Shown here piece by piece: positions 1-10,747 of a DNA stretch of 64,000 nt (the stretch's first letter is position 1; each line of letters begins with the position of its first letter). This stretch comes from Plazaster borealis (lineage: Eukaryota > Echinodermata > Asteroidea > Forcipulatida > Labidiasteridae). The stretch covers positions 25,644,544 to 25,708,543 of the forward strand of contig CM037460.1 in assembly GCA_021014325.1 (NCBI GenBank), given 5' to 3'. Position numbers and translations under genes: made by a program. Under the pieces are notes generated by a model. The model did no database searches. It was given only the letters and a program-made list of their open reading frames with translations, and was not told the origin of the DNA.

Positions 1-199
1 TGAGTGATGGAGCATACTTTGATCGAAGGAGAATTGTTAAAATTGTATTCATTAGCGAAAGTATTAATTCGGATGGCACCGCAGCAGAATCAATATTAAC
101 ATCAGTATCTTAAGGTTCCTGACGTTTGTCTGTTATTTTGTTTTTTGTTTCTTTGTTTTTGATTTGAAACCTGTTGTTATTGCTATTTAATGTTCCCAG
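1..199. other. Left-edge sequence before first visible exon
   Basis: No gene is recognised. A frame open from the left edge ends at TAA 111-113 and could be the tail of an upstream coding exon, but I see no homology. The stretch from about 130 to 199 is T-rich and ends in a good 3' splice site (TTCCCAG, 193-199). Confidence 0.4.
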
Positions 200-318
200 T
201 TCCACAATGTGCCTCAGCTGAGCGTTCGGTCAAATGTAAGAGAAAACGTACAGCAGAGAGCTCGGTCAAACAAATGGAAAAATCGTCAGTGTCGAACCCA
301 GATGTAACACAACCTAAA
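200..318 (+). CDS. Linker exon of upstream NLR-like gene, 5' part (split by retrotransposon)
   Basis: This is the first part of a hydrophilic, Ser/Lys-rich exon. It starts after the acceptor TTCCCAG and reads two bases plus 39 codons up to the element boundary. Removing the retrotransposon and one TAAA copy joins it to 9252-9264, where the frame stays open and ends at a strong donor (G|GTGAGT). The joined exon is 132 nt: 2 bases, 43 codons, 1 base. That is the same phase-1/phase-1 class as every other small exon of the receptor genes here. The peptide is Lys/Arg/Ser rich with no recognisable domain. Assignment to the same gene as the Death-domain exons downstream is inferred from strand, order and phase. 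Confidence 0.6.
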
Positions 319-1380
319 TGTGAGAGGATGGTCCCTATGGGTGGAAGAGGGCCTGAGTCCACGCCGAATCAGAGCACACAGGTTCAGAATAGTTCTCTGC
401 TCATGTCCGGGTGGTCCGGGTTTATTCAAGTCCTTTAATATCTGTGGACACCTGCACACACTGTGGAAGGTTGTGCAGGCGGTCATTAAAATACACATAC
501 ACAATTACAATTAATTATCTTATACAATGAAAGTATAATAATATTGTCAATAAAATGAAAGCCACTCCTAAGTACTCCGTCTCTATCAAATGATTATTAT
601 TCCAAATAAAGCAAATACATGAATACGTGAGGACCAGGGAATAGCATGACACTGGGCAAGAAGGCATAAGTCAACTAACACACGGCGCCCACTAATCATC
701 ATCATTAACACAAGAAATTCACAAACCCATGCCTTCAAGTCCAATCCCACCAGCCAAACCGAAATCGAGACCCACTCACGCATTCCACTGAAAGCAATAA
801 TGCACACTATTTATGATTTACTTCTTCATGGAACAGCCGTCCATGCGGTCGCACCAATATACACACACCAGTACTACGTGCACATAAAGTTACGACCCCC
901 ATGGCGGTTACCCATGACATTGACACATAATAATACATAATCTATGGCACCGTCACGTTAATCTTTGCCATACTTCTTCATTTTAAACATCGAAAATCTC
1001 TCTTAATACTTAATCAATATTTCTCAAAATGACACCTAGAAATAACCCTGATATAATTGCGGTTACTTTGAGAACCTTTTAAATGCAATAAATAAATATG
1101 GAATAATCAAAATCGGAGATTTAAAAGAGAGATTAAAATGAGTGTGTTTACCTGTGGAAGGTTGTGCAGGCGGTGAGCCGTAAAGGTCACGATACCACTA
1201 AGCCCGCGAAACCAGTAACACAATGGAACGTGTAGCAGATGATTAATGAACACAAGCAGATTATTGAATTAAACTTTTAACATGAACTACATAAGCTAAA
1301 CAAGTAAACATACTTAATATATCTGGGTCGTCGCGCGAGGGCGCGCGGCACACAAATCCTCCGTCAGGGACCCCCTTACA
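319..1380 (-). repeat. 3' LTR of Ty3/gypsy element 1
   Basis: 1062 bp, TG...CA ends, almost identical to 8186-9247. Open frames inside it (for example 586-807) occur at the same place in the other copy and are not genes. Confidence 0.93.
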
Positions 1381-1394
1381 ACACTTCCCCGCCT
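1381..1394 (-). other. Polypurine tract of Ty3/gypsy element 1
   Basis: Read on the - strand, the bases directly before the 3' LTR are a purine-rich run (AGGCGGGGAAGTG). This is the expected site of plus-strand priming. Confidence 0.7.
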
Positions 1395-1633
1395 AAGAAG
1401 TCATCGTCCCGATGACTTACCGAGTTAAAGAACAAAACAACGCTCTCCATCAGCACAACAACCAATGCCGAACACCAACATCCTGACTAACCAACTAGAA
1501 ATATCCGAACAAAACCAATATGCAGAACACATGGCAATATACCTATCCTTAACATCAAGGTCCATAAAACCAAAACTTGAAACTTTGGCCTCAACTATAA
1601 AAATTATGTAACTGGAGTCATCGTTGTATATAT

Positions 1634-3865
1634 TTAAGAAGTAAACCTTGCTGGTGGCTTTCCACGCGAGACGCGCACAGGATATCGAGTTGGATGATCC
1701 ACTACAACATCCTCTGATGACACTAGTGGAGAGATAACATGTTGGTCACTATGGCTATAAGCATCATTCCCAGAGTCGCACTGTAACCCAACCGTGTCGG
1801 ACGAAAGAGTCATAGCCTCAGGTTTGCCAGTACTATCAGACTGCAGTAGGCCAACAGCCTCTTTTGGATGAATCTGGGGCAACGGTTGCAGGACACAGCC
1901 TCGAGGAGTACCAGCTGAGTCCGAGTCATCACTGGATGGGAATGATGATGATCCTTCCGTACCACTGTGAGGAGCCTCCCCTTCTCGGATCCAAGGACAA
2001 TGTTTAAGAGACACTCTATGCAGCACCCTCTCTTTACCAAGGTGGCTACGAACAACATACACTGGTTGGTCTGGGAATGGTCTTTTCACGACTAGGTAGG
2101 GCTCATCCTGCCAATGGTCTGCTATCTTGACCCTGCCCCTGAGTCCGTGCTGACGAACAAGTACATAGTGGCCTACTTCTAGTGGCTTCTCGAAGACGTC
2201 TCGCGCCTGCCGTGCCTGTCTGGCTGCAGCTGCACGTTGAGAATTGCGATAAGCAATCTTCCTGGCTTCCTTAAGGGATTTTTGGTGTCCCTGGACGTAA
2301 GACTCCAGAGTCCGACGTTTTCCTTGGTGGGCTTCCCCGCCTAAGACCAAATCCTGTGGGAAGCGCCCATTTCGTCCAAACATGAGGAAAAAGGGCTCGA
2401 CGCCTGTAGTCGAATGCTGAGAATTGTTGTACGCATATACAAGTGTAGGCAGGTGCTCGGGCCACTTCTTCGTCTTCTCTTTAGGTAGTGCAGCCAACAT
2501 ATTATGGAGCGTTCGGTTGAACCTCTCACACTGCCCGTTACCAGCAGGATGGTAAGGACACGTGTGACTTCTCTGAATCCCGTACAATTCGCAGAGTTGA
2601 CGTACAATATTGGACTCAAAATTGCGTCCTTGGTCAGAATGCAAGCGAAGGGGGCAACCGAAAGGGAGAAAAACATTCTGCAAGAGGGCTCGAGCAACGG
2701 TTTCAGCACGTTGATCCTTGGTTGGTATCGCCCATGAGTACTTTGTGTGGACATCTGTTACGACCAAGACATTTTCAACGCCATCATCAGAGGCTTCCAG
2801 TGTGGTAAAATCCATGGCTACCACTTCCATGGGAGCAGATGCAGACAACATTGAGAACGGTGGCCTCGTTTGATGAACAGGGGGTTTACTCACGGCGCAT
2901 CTCCGGCACTTTGAACACCACTCTTTCACGGTCTTATACATGTTACTCCAGTGAAACCGCGTCCACAACAGATGAAAGGTACGTTTTGATCCAAAGTGAC
3001 CCGACTCATTGTGAAACTTGAGGAGCACTTCCTCACGGAGGCTAGCTGGAAGTACCAACTGGAAGTGGGTCTGCTGGGTGGAAGGCGACACTACCCTACG
3101 ATACAAACAATGATCCCGCATCGAGAGACGATCCCAATCTTTTAGATATAGACAAACCTCCCGGGAGCAACCTAGTCGTTCCTGTCTGTTTGGCTTTATA
3201 CCCCTCTTTACAAATTCCACAACCTTATCAAGCACCTGGTCTTTTTGCTGAATTTCACGTAGCTGTGCTAAAGTGTAACCAGGTAAGCAAGCAATACCAC
3301 CAATGCGGCATGCCTCTATGTGATGGCTGATGGCAAGTGGCACTGATGTTCCAGGTGTGTAGCCTGCCAAACATGCTGTGATGCACTCGGACGTTACTAT
3401 GCTTATCTCAGGTACATCCTCTTGGGTCAGTGTGTCATCGTTTGGAGTGGGGAGACGTGAAAGGGCATCAGGTGCTTGATTGCATTTACCCGGTCGGTAT
3501 TCAAGCTCGTAGTCATATGAGCTCAGTTGCTGGACCCATCGCATTTCAGTACATCCCAAGTTGGCTTTCTGCAGATACAGTAGTGGATGATGATCAGTGA
3601 CGACACAACACTTTTGGCCCAAAAGGTAATCCTTAAATACTTCGGTCACTCCCCACTTTATGGCCAGCAACTCAAGCTTGAAGGCACTGTAGCGGCCACT
3701 GCGTTCAGCTTGCTTCAGCGTGCGGGAAGCGTATGCTATGACTCGTGGTCTACCTTCATCGTCATCTTGAAAAAGTATGGCGCCTAGTCCAGTGCCACAG
3801 GCATCCGTCTCCACTCGGAATGGTTTGGCAAAGTCGGCATACGACAAAACCGGAGCATCTGTCAA
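1634..3865 (-). CDS. Ty3/gypsy RNase H and integrase (element 1)
   Basis: A 743-codon frame. The N-terminal part is an RNase H domain (ETDACGTGLGAIL near residue 20, TDHHPLLYL near 90). The middle has the HHCC zinc-binding integrase N-terminus (H..H about residues 285-290, CSKCRRC near 318). The core has the D,D,E residues (VVAMDFT, HSDQGRNF, NGQCERFNR). The C-terminal tail has a basic segment followed by a Ser/Asp-rich stretch. It lies downstream of RT but in another frame: RT stops at 3960-3962 and homologous RNase H sequence resumes in this frame across about 3870-3950. The start is therefore not a true initiation site; it is part of a broken or frameshifted pol. Confidence 0.9.
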   Translation of the reverse strand: MTDAPVLSYADFAKPFRVETDACGTGLGAILFQDDDEGRPRVIAYASRTLKQAERSGRYSAFKLELLAIKWGVTEVFKDYLLGQKCCVVTDHHPLLYLQKANLGCTEMRWVQQLSSYDYELEYRPGKCNQAPDALSRLPTPNDDTLTQEDVPEISIVTSECITACLAGYTPGTSVPLAISHHIEACRIGGIACLPGYTLAQLREIQQKDQVLDKVVEFVKRGIKPNRQERLGCSREVCLYLKDWDRLSMRDHCLYRRVVSPSTQQTHFQLVLPASLREEVLLKFHNESGHFGSKRTFHLLWTRFHWSNMYKTVKEWCSKCRRCAVSKPPVHQTRPPFSMLSASAPMEVVAMDFTTLEASDDGVENVLVVTDVHTKYSWAIPTKDQRAETVARALLQNVFLPFGCPLRLHSDQGRNFESNIVRQLCELYGIQRSHTCPYHPAGNGQCERFNRTLHNMLAALPKEKTKKWPEHLPTLVYAYNNSQHSTTGVEPFFLMFGRNGRFPQDLVLGGEAHQGKRRTLESYVQGHQKSLKEARKIAYRNSQRAAAARQARQARDVFEKPLEVGHYVLVRQHGLRGRVKIADHWQDEPYLVVKRPFPDQPVYVVRSHLGKERVLHRVSLKHCPWIREGEAPHSGTEGSSSFPSSDDSDSAGTPRGCVLQPLPQIHPKEAVGLLQSDSTGKPEAMTLSSDTVGLQCDSGNDAYSHSDQHVISPLVSSEDVVVDHPTRYPVRVSRGKPPARFTS

Positions 3866-3959
3866 ACATTTGATGAGAGCTTTGAAGGCAGCCCTTGCAG
3901 GGTCTCCAATTGTGATCTCCCTATTTGTAAGGTGATGCTGCTTCTTCTTTGTGGTGCGG

Positions 3960-5315
3960 TCACCCCTTCAAGTGCTGAAAGAGAGGTTCTGCAATGGAAG
4001 CGTATCCTTTGATGAAGCGCCGGAAAAATCCTGTAAAACCAAGAAAAGAGCGGACATCCTTCACAGTTTTGGGTTCTGGCCAGTTGTGTACAACTTGTAC
4101 CTTGTCTGGATCTACTGCAACGCCATCGCTAGAGACCAAGTGTCCGAGGTAACGCACCTTTTGCTGTATGAGGTGACATTTCGAGGGCTTAAGCTTCAGC
4201 CCCTGTTTTTGAAGTCTTGTGAATACCCGGTCGAGGTGTGCCAAGTGCGAGTTAAAATCAGCTGAATAGACAATAATATCGTCCAAGTAGATAAGGACGT
4301 TGTCGTAACATTGGTCCCCCAGGCATCGCTGCATTAGACGCTGGAATGTTGCTGGTGCGTTCGATAGACCGAAGGGCATCCTGTTATACTCAAACAGTCC
4401 AAATGGCACAGCAAATGCAGTTTTCTCCACATCCTCAGGGTGTACGGCTACCTGATAATACCCGCTGGTGAGATCCAAAACCGAGAAGTATTTGGCTCCC
4501 CCAAGTGCCTGCAGGGACTCTTCAATCCTCGGGAGTGGGAAGGAGTCTCTATGAGTGAGTTGGTTCAGCTGTCTATAGTCGACACAAAGCCGGATATTTC
4601 CATCTTTTTTCTTAACCACCACAACTGGCGAGGCCCATGGGCTTGTGCTCTCTTGTATCACTTGCTTCTCCAATAGGTCCCTTATGTGATCTCGGACTGC
4701 ACCATATTGTGAAGGAGGAAGTGGTCTGTGACGTTGTCGTATTGGATGTGCTCCGCCAGTGTCGATGCGGTGCTTGATTGTATCAGTATACCCAAAATCT
4801 CGATCGTTGCTGGAAAATGCTTCTTTGTGATCTCTCAGCAGTGAGAGTACTCGGGCTCTCTGCTCATCGTTGAGGAGTGTCTCATCGACATCTACAGCGA
4901 ACACCGCGGGAGCAGCTGAGTCGTCTGCTGTCATGGTAGCCTGTTTAGCCTCAAATGGTACCTCTTTTGGCATGTCACCTCTATCTCTAACGAGTGATCC
5001 CAACTGAAGATCGCCGAGCAGGGTTGACTTGGGTATTACAATATCAGCATCTGCTTCGTTGAACAGTGCGACCGGGAACCTTCCCTTTTCTACTCGTACC
5101 ACGCATGGGGGTATAACTACTCCTGAAGGAAGGCTGCCTTCATCTGCTGGTGTCAACACTGCCTGGTAACCCTCACCGTTTGGTCCACCATGACTCCTGG
5201 CTTCCACAACTACCCCTTGTCGAGCAGAGAGCACCAGGGGCTGTCCACACATATGTGCCTGTCCGACTAGTCCACTCTCTGTATCAAATACCAGTCTGCT
5301 TTCCACCTTCTTCAT
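3960..5315 (-). CDS. Ty3/gypsy reverse transcriptase (element 1)
   Basis: A 451-codon frame. A protease-to-RT connection occupies roughly the first 130 residues. The RT fingers and palm follow, with the catalytic YLDD motif near residue 340 and downstream LGH and FLGFTGFFRRFI blocks typical of Ty3/gypsy RT. It overlaps the protease frame by 32 bases in a different phase, which could be a programmed shift or damage. It ends in a stop right after the HLKG motif, where intact elements continue into RNase H. Confidence 0.92.
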   Translation of the reverse strand: MKKVESRLVFDTESGLVGQAHMCGQPLVLSARQGVVVEARSHGGPNGEGYQAVLTPADEGSLPSGVVIPPCVVRVEKGRFPVALFNEADADIVIPKSTLLGDLQLGSLVRDRGDMPKEVPFEAKQATMTADDSAAPAVFAVDVDETLLNDEQRARVLSLLRDHKEAFSSNDRDFGYTDTIKHRIDTGGAHPIRQRHRPLPPSQYGAVRDHIRDLLEKQVIQESTSPWASPVVVVKKKDGNIRLCVDYRQLNQLTHRDSFPLPRIEESLQALGGAKYFSVLDLTSGYYQVAVHPEDVEKTAFAVPFGLFEYNRMPFGLSNAPATFQRLMQRCLGDQCYDNVLIYLDDIIVYSADFNSHLAHLDRVFTRLQKQGLKLKPSKCHLIQQKVRYLGHLVSSDGVAVDPDKVQVVHNWPEPKTVKDVRSFLGFTGFFRRFIKGYASIAEPLFQHLKG

Positions 5316-5799
5316 TGCTTTCTGCCAAACTGGCGCGGGAGTAGGCCAGGATCTTCTTCAGGGGGGATCGTTCTCCTACAAACATCAGCCTCTCCCAACA
5401 CTCGCGGAGGATATTCATCCCTAAAATACCATGCACCTTCTCTTTCTCCCAAGCCCTCAGGGTAGAATATTGCTCACGAATTACGAGTACCACCCGAGAA
5501 GTGATGACTTGACCAGCAGCGCAAACATCCGTCTCAAAGCACCCGATGTAAGGAATGGTTGCCCCGTTGGCAGAGACGAGAGCAAAGGGTTCTGGGATGT
5601 CTTGAAGCTTGAATCCCAAAGGCTCCAACCGCTGACGGAAATACTGCTCACCAACTGTAGTAACCTGGGACCCGGTGTCTAGGAGACAAGTAATTGGTAC
5701 ACTTGAAAACATAACTTTGACCGAAAAACACTCTCCTACGGTTTTCGGTTGTAACTTAGCATCTGCTATTCCTGTTGAGTCTGATGTCTCTACCTCCAC
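5284..5799 (-). CDS. Ty3/gypsy aspartic protease (element 1)
   Basis: A 171-codon frame holding a retroviral-type aspartic protease. The catalytic LLDTGSQ motif is at residues 39-45 and the second conserved glycine block, HGILGMN, near 125. It processes the Gag-Pol polyprotein. It follows gag by 11 bases in a different frame, and its 3' end overlaps the RT frame. Confidence 0.88.
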   Translation of the reverse strand: MEVETSDSTGIADAKLQPKTVGECFSVKVMFSSVPITCLLDTGSQVTTVGEQYFRQRLEPLGFKLQDIPEPFALVSANGATIPYIGCFETDVCAAGQVITSRVVLVIREQYSTLRAWEKEKVHGILGMNILRECWERLMFVGERSPLKKILAYSRASLAESNEEGGKQTGI

Positions 5800-5810
5800 T
5801 GTACGACTCC

Positions 5811-7008
5811 CTACTGTGGAGGGTTGCTGTTTAACACCGGCATCTGCATGTTAGCCGTCGTCTGTTGATCTCTGTGTGACACTTCATAAGGGTCAGGGGC
5901 TGTTGGGGTAGGACATTTGAGGCTGTCTGACTCCTCTCTTCCTCTAGTCGTACCTCTATACGGACAGTTTCTTGCAAAATGGCCGCTGTATCCGCATGAG
6001 TAGCATGGACCTAATCGACCTGTTCTTGGGAAACCGCCATTCTGGAAATCCGAGTGTGGATTCTGCCGAGGGCCAGGCATAGGAATAGAGCTAGCAGCCG
6101 GTCGGGCAAGTTCTCTAACTGCTTGCACCACCCTCTCGCTCATCTCCTCACTGCTCCCAGGATATCATCAGAATTATTTCTTGAAAGCTGAATAGCCGAC
6201 TGCTGTACCCGGGTTGCATCCACGGCACGTCCACGAGCTTCCTCTTGCCCTTCTCGTCTTATCCCATACTCTCGAAGTTCCCGAAAGGAGGTTATGCTGC
6301 CCCGCTCGTACATGTCTCTGCAAGTGTTCCTCATATATGTGTCGTTTAGTCCTTCTATGAGCTGTTCCGTCAAGGCCGAATTAGGGCTAGCGTACAACTT
6401 GGCATCTTTACGGGTGAGACGGAGGAATCGTTTCTCCAGATCCACAGCAAAGTCTCGGACACCTTCCCTGGGCGCTGCCTGCGTTCAAGGAAGAGACGTT
6501 GTAGTTCACCCACAGCTAACTTCTCCCCATACGAATCTCTCAGGAAATCCAGAGCTTCATCAGTAGTTTGGCCATCAGCAAGTAAAGCCTTCACTTCTAA
6601 CTTAGGAACCCCACGGAGGTAATCTTTTAAGAAGGATCCTCTTTGGCCTACTGGGATGCTGTAACGCTGAAATGCATCTATGATGTTGGACAGGAAGTCT
6701 CTAACCTCCCCAGGCTTTCCATCAAAAGGAGTGATCTTCCTCTCGGGAGCCATAACCAATTGCGTGCGGGGCTTTGACAGTAGTTCTACAAGCTTGTCCT
6801 CCAGCTTCAGCTTTGAATCACCTGCTGATTGGGTCTCTGGCAACAGGGGGGTGTAAATGCACTCTGTCCAGCCTCCTGGAGGTGGACCGACCTCATCTCC
6901 GTGTGATGGTACCACCATCATGCTGTCATCATCCTCGTATAATAAACCCTTCGCTTCAGGATAACCCGACTGTAAAAGGCTTAGAAGCAGAGACCCATCT
7001 TCTTCCAC
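5811..7008 (-). CDS. Ty3/gypsy gag, spread over three frames (element 1)
   Basis: The Gag precursor is read as three successive overlapping frames: 7008-6370, 6445-6140 and 6143-5811. The first carries the capsid region (PFDGKPGEVRDFL, then a Q..G....Y major-homology-like block). The second continues the capsid C-terminal domain. The third ends with one CCHC zinc knuckle (CYSCGYSGHFARNC) for RNA packaging. The switches near 6440 and 6142 are either small indels (real or from assembly) or an unusual expression mode. One Gag split twice is more likely than three proteins. Confidence 0.8.
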
Positions 7009-7320
7009 TAGGGAAATTTACGTACACCTCCATGGCCTTTAACTTTGATGTATTCAACCATAATTACTGCTAACACCTGTGGTGGCTTGAACTTTTAATT
7101 TTAACGAACAGGACTTGATGTTGATAGATTTGCAGAGATATTATGCAAATAATATGTATTAAACTTTAAAATAATGGATATATAATAAACACAACACAGA
7201 CTAAAATTCTTTATCCTGCAACAATAATGATCTCATGGAAAAAAGAGAAGCCTACCAAACTCTACCAACTTTAGTACTACTCAGTAAAAATTTCTTCTTA
7301 GTCCAAAAACGGTGCAAGAT

Positions 7321-7940
7321 TTCTCCTTTAAAAATGTCTTTAAACACTAAGACTTGTAGCAGTAGTCCCAAAATCTTTATGGCACTCTTAAAATAATACA
7401 CCTCAGACTTCTCCTTTAAAAATGTCTTTAAACACTAAGACTTGTAGCAGTAGTCCCAAAATCTTTATGGCACTCTTAAAATTAATACACCTATCAGACT
7501 TTTCCTTAAAAAAATGTCTTTAAACACTAAGACTTGTAGCCGTAGTCCCAAAATCTGTATGGCACTCTTAAAATAATACACCTCAGACTTCTCCTTTAAA
7601 AATGTCTTTAAACACTAAGACTTGTAGCAGTAGTCCCAAAATCTTTATGGCACTCTTAAAATTAATACACCTATCAGACTTTTCCTTAAAAAATGTCTTT
7701 AAACACTAAGACTTGTAGCCGTAGTCCCAAAATCTGTATGGCACTCTTAAAATAATACACCTCAGACTTCTCCTTTAAAAATGTCTTTAAACACTAAGAC
7801 TTGTAGCAGTAGTCCCAAAATCTTTATGGCACTCTTAAAATTAATACACCTATCAGACTTTTCCTTAAAAAATGTCTTTAAACACTAAGACTTGTAGCCG
7901 TAGTCCCAAAATCTGTATGGCACTCTTAAAATAATGCACC
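7321..7940 (-). repeat. Seven 88-91 bp tandem repeats in the retroelement leader
   Basis: Seven head-to-tail units begin at 7321, 7409, 7500, 7589, 7680, 7768 and 7859. Two subtypes alternate (TTCTCCTTTAAAAATG... with CAGTAGTCCC, and TTTTCCTTAAAAAATG... with CCGTAGTCCC), giving a dimeric period of about 179 bp. The array lies between the primer binding site and gag, so it would be in the 5' untranslated leader of the element RNA. Confidence 0.92.
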
Positions 7941-8168
7941 CAATGAATGCACAACAATAATAATCACTTTCTTACGACCTACAAATTTAAGGTAATTTAC
8001 AAAGGAGCGAGATATAAAATCACACGAAACATAAAATGGAAGAATTAAATGACTGTTTAGCAAACAGAAAATAGGCAATCCTTGGCACTCGAATGCTTTT
8101 CACAAAAATTTAAACAAAACTTTAGTTGATATCCTTACGCCACATCATCATCAGTACTGATCACTATC

Positions 8169-8185
8169 ATCCTGCCGACTACGCC
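8169..8185 (-). other. Primer binding site (tRNA-Ser type) of element 1
   Basis: The 17 bases directly inside the 5' LTR match the complement of a eukaryotic tRNA-Ser 3' end (CCTGCCGACTACG plus CC of CCA). This assignment rests on remembered tRNA-Ser sequence. Confidence 0.7.
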
Positions 8186-9247
8186 TGTGAGAGGATGGTC
8201 CCTATGGGTGGAAGAGGGCCTGAGTCCACGCCGAATCAGAGCACACAGGTTCAGAATAGTTCTCTGCTCATGTCCGGGTGGTCCGGGTTTATTCAAGTCC
8301 TTTAATATCTGTGGACACCTGCACACACTGTGGAAGGTTGTGCAGGCGGTCATTAAAATACACATACACAATTACAATTAATTATCTTATACAATGAAAG
8401 TATAATAATATTGTCAATAAAATGAAAGCCACTCCTAAGTACTCCGTCTCTATCAAATGATTATTATTCCAAATAAAGCAAATACATGAATACGTGAGGA
8501 CCAGGGAATAGCATGACACTGGGCAAGAAGGCATAAGTCAACTAACACACGGCGCCCACTAATCATCATCATTAACACAAGAAATTCACAAACCCATGCC
8601 TTCAAGTCCAATCCCACCAGCCAAACCGAAATCGAGACCCACTCACGCATTCCACTGAAAGCAATAATGCACACTATTTATGATTTACTTCTTCATGGAA
8701 CAGCCGTCCATGCGGTCGCACCAATATACACACACCAGTACTACGTGCACATAAAGTTACGACCCCATGGCGGTTACCCATGACATTGACACATAATAAT
8801 ACATAATCTATGGCACCGTCACGTTAATCTTTGCCATACTTCTTCATTTTAAACATCGAAAATCTCTCTTAATACTTAATCAATATTTCTCAAAATGACA
8901 CCTAGAAATAACCCTGATATAATTGCGGTTACTTTGAGAACCTTTTAAATGCAATAAATAAATATGGAATAATCAAAATCGGAGATTTAAAAGAGAGATT
9001 AAAATGAGTGTGTTTACCTGTGGAAGGTTGTGCAGGCGGTGAGCCGTAAAGGTCACGATACCCCCTAAGCCCGCGAAACCAGTAACACAATGGAACGTGT
9101 AGCAGATGATTAATGAACACAAGCAGATTATTGAATTAAACTTTTAACATGAACTACATAAGCTAAACAAGTAAACATACTTAATATATCTGGGTCGTCG
9201 CGCGAGGGCGCGCGGCACACAAATCCTCCGTCAGGGACCCCCTTACA
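8186..9247 (-). repeat. 5' LTR of Ty3/gypsy element 1
   Basis: 1062 bp, near-identical to 319-1380. As the 5' LTR of a - strand element it would contain the element promoter. The target duplication TAAA follows at 9248-9251. Confidence 0.93.
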
Positions 9248-9251
9248 TAAA

Positions 9252-9264
9252 CATCAGCATAGTG
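9252..9264 (+). CDS. Linker exon, 3' part after the retrotransposon
   Basis: The last 13 bases of the exon that begins at 200. They keep its frame (four codons plus one base) and end at the consensus donor GTGAGT (9265-9270). Confidence 0.6.
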
Positions 9265-9292
9265 GTGAGTTTCTCGTGGTTTATAAATAACA

Positions 9293-9465
9293 GATTTTTG
9301 GCATAGGCCTATAGTTGGCTGCAGATTGCGCTGCATCACCTTGTAAATCCACTCAAGGTGCTATATAAGGGGTCTCATAATGTAAAAACTGAGAATACAT
9401 GTCATATAAAACACAAGGGCGCTTTGAGACGCCTTTAAATAAAGCGCTATAATAATCATTGATTA
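9293..9465 (+). repeat. SINE body fragment (tRNA-Leu SINE family)
   Basis: This shares the GGCTGC...GCGCTGCATCACCTTGTAA segment and the GCGCTTTGAGACG...AAAGCGC tail with 14815-15090 and, inverted, with 59530-59827. The tRNA head is missing. Confidence 0.65.
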
Positions 9466-10118
9466 TAAAAACTGGTTATTATTATCATTTTAACATTGCA
9501 GTAAAGGAACACAACACGGAACAAATCAATTTGTCAAATTATTGAATTCCAAACCATCGACTCTGTTTCCATCTCTGAGAAAAGAATGGTTTGAAAATTT
9601 ACTTACATTATATTTGACTTAATAATTGAACATGGTTTAAAGTTTCTTGAAATCATGAACATTTGACTAAATTTCCTTTCCCAAAATTAATATTGTCCAA
9701 TCTTCCTTTGTGCAGCAAATTAATCCAAGCAGATATGAATGTCAATTTTGAGGAATTCATGCTTACACTCTAAATTACAAGGATTTAAATTTAAATCCAC
9801 AGGATTAAATTTTAAATCTTTCAAGGAGTGTGGTTAGGGACCAATCTGCGTGGATTTAAAACGAATCTTTCAAAAGATTTAAAAAAAATAGTCTTTGGAG
9901 GATTAATTAAATTAATCCCAGTGGATTAAAATGTTTCAAACTTTACAGATTTAACCTTTACCCTTTGATAATTAAAACCTAGTCTGTTTGGATTTATTTA
10001 TAAACTTTCCTTGGGATTAAAATATAAACACCCAATTATGGACCAGGAGATTTACCTATAAATAAAAATAATCGGAAACAGCCAATCGAAATTCTCGACC
10101 AATTGTTTAACTTTATTG

Positions 10119-10600
10119 TCAAGTAAATAAATACAATGCACAAAGTTTCACAGATAAACCTTTACATAGTACGTCAATTACAAGAGGTACATTTTTTAGA
10201 TTGTTAACTGTTTTTGTAAGTGCGAAAGATTGAATTAAGAATGAGAAAAACACCAATAGTTTTGACTTATATCCGATGGATCGTACACTTGCGACGTGTA
10301 TCAAGCTTAAGAGGATAAGTTTAGACAACGGATTCAACATTGTTAAAGAGAACCATGTCTGCTTCAGCTGCCTCGAAAGCCAGGAAAGGGCCATGTGTTT
10401 ACATGTTCAAGAAGAGGATAGTGCACAGGGAATGGAATCCAGTGTAAACAGTTTCACCACCAGTTTTTAGGCCCACAGCAAACGACCAGTCCAGGCAGTG
10501 TTGCAGTCAGTACAACCCGAGCACAAGTATTACTACCACTGTCCTACACAAGTGCAGACATGGGAACTCAGATTACACAACCAGCAAATGGTCATAGATA
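10119..10600 (+). pseudogene. Possible BEL/Pao retrotransposon gag remnant
   Basis: A + strand frame around 10276-10440 has a CIKL...IVKENHVCFSCL segment resembling the CX2C zinc-knuckle linker of BEL/Pao Gag. Further downstream (10500-10590), in another frame, is a VSTTRAQVLLPLSY segment like the start of the BEL/Pao peptidase region. It is short, frame-broken and weakly supported. Confidence 0.3.
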
Positions 10601-10747
10601 ACCGCTCCAGATTTTTAGCGGTATTTTTTTGAAAACTAGAACACCTTTTTTAACTGAAATGTGCACATTTAATTTTTATTTTTACCTCGTAACTTATATA
10701 GGATTAACACAATGGAACACTTCCAAAACCAAAAGTATACTTTCCCT

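Larger units (their letters stand above)
319..9247 (-). mobile_element. Ty3/gypsy LTR retrotransposon, near full length, 8.93 kb
   Basis: A complete LTR element on the - strand with 1062-bp LTRs (319-1380 and 8186-9247). The LTRs begin TGT and end ACA. Target duplication TAAA sits at 315-318 and 9248-9251. It has a primer binding site, a polypurine tract, gag, protease, RT, RNase H and integrase in Ty3/gypsy order (integrase last). By eye the LTRs differ at only about three positions (C-run length near 900/8765 and A versus CC near 1196/9061), so the insertion is young. The coding region nevertheless changes frame several times. It lies in sense-opposite orientation inside a host coding exon. 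Confidence 0.93.

Noticed and set aside
586..807. Open frame on - strand, repeated at 8453-8674
   Set aside because: Lies at the same place in both LTRs of the retrotransposon; no domain; not a gene.
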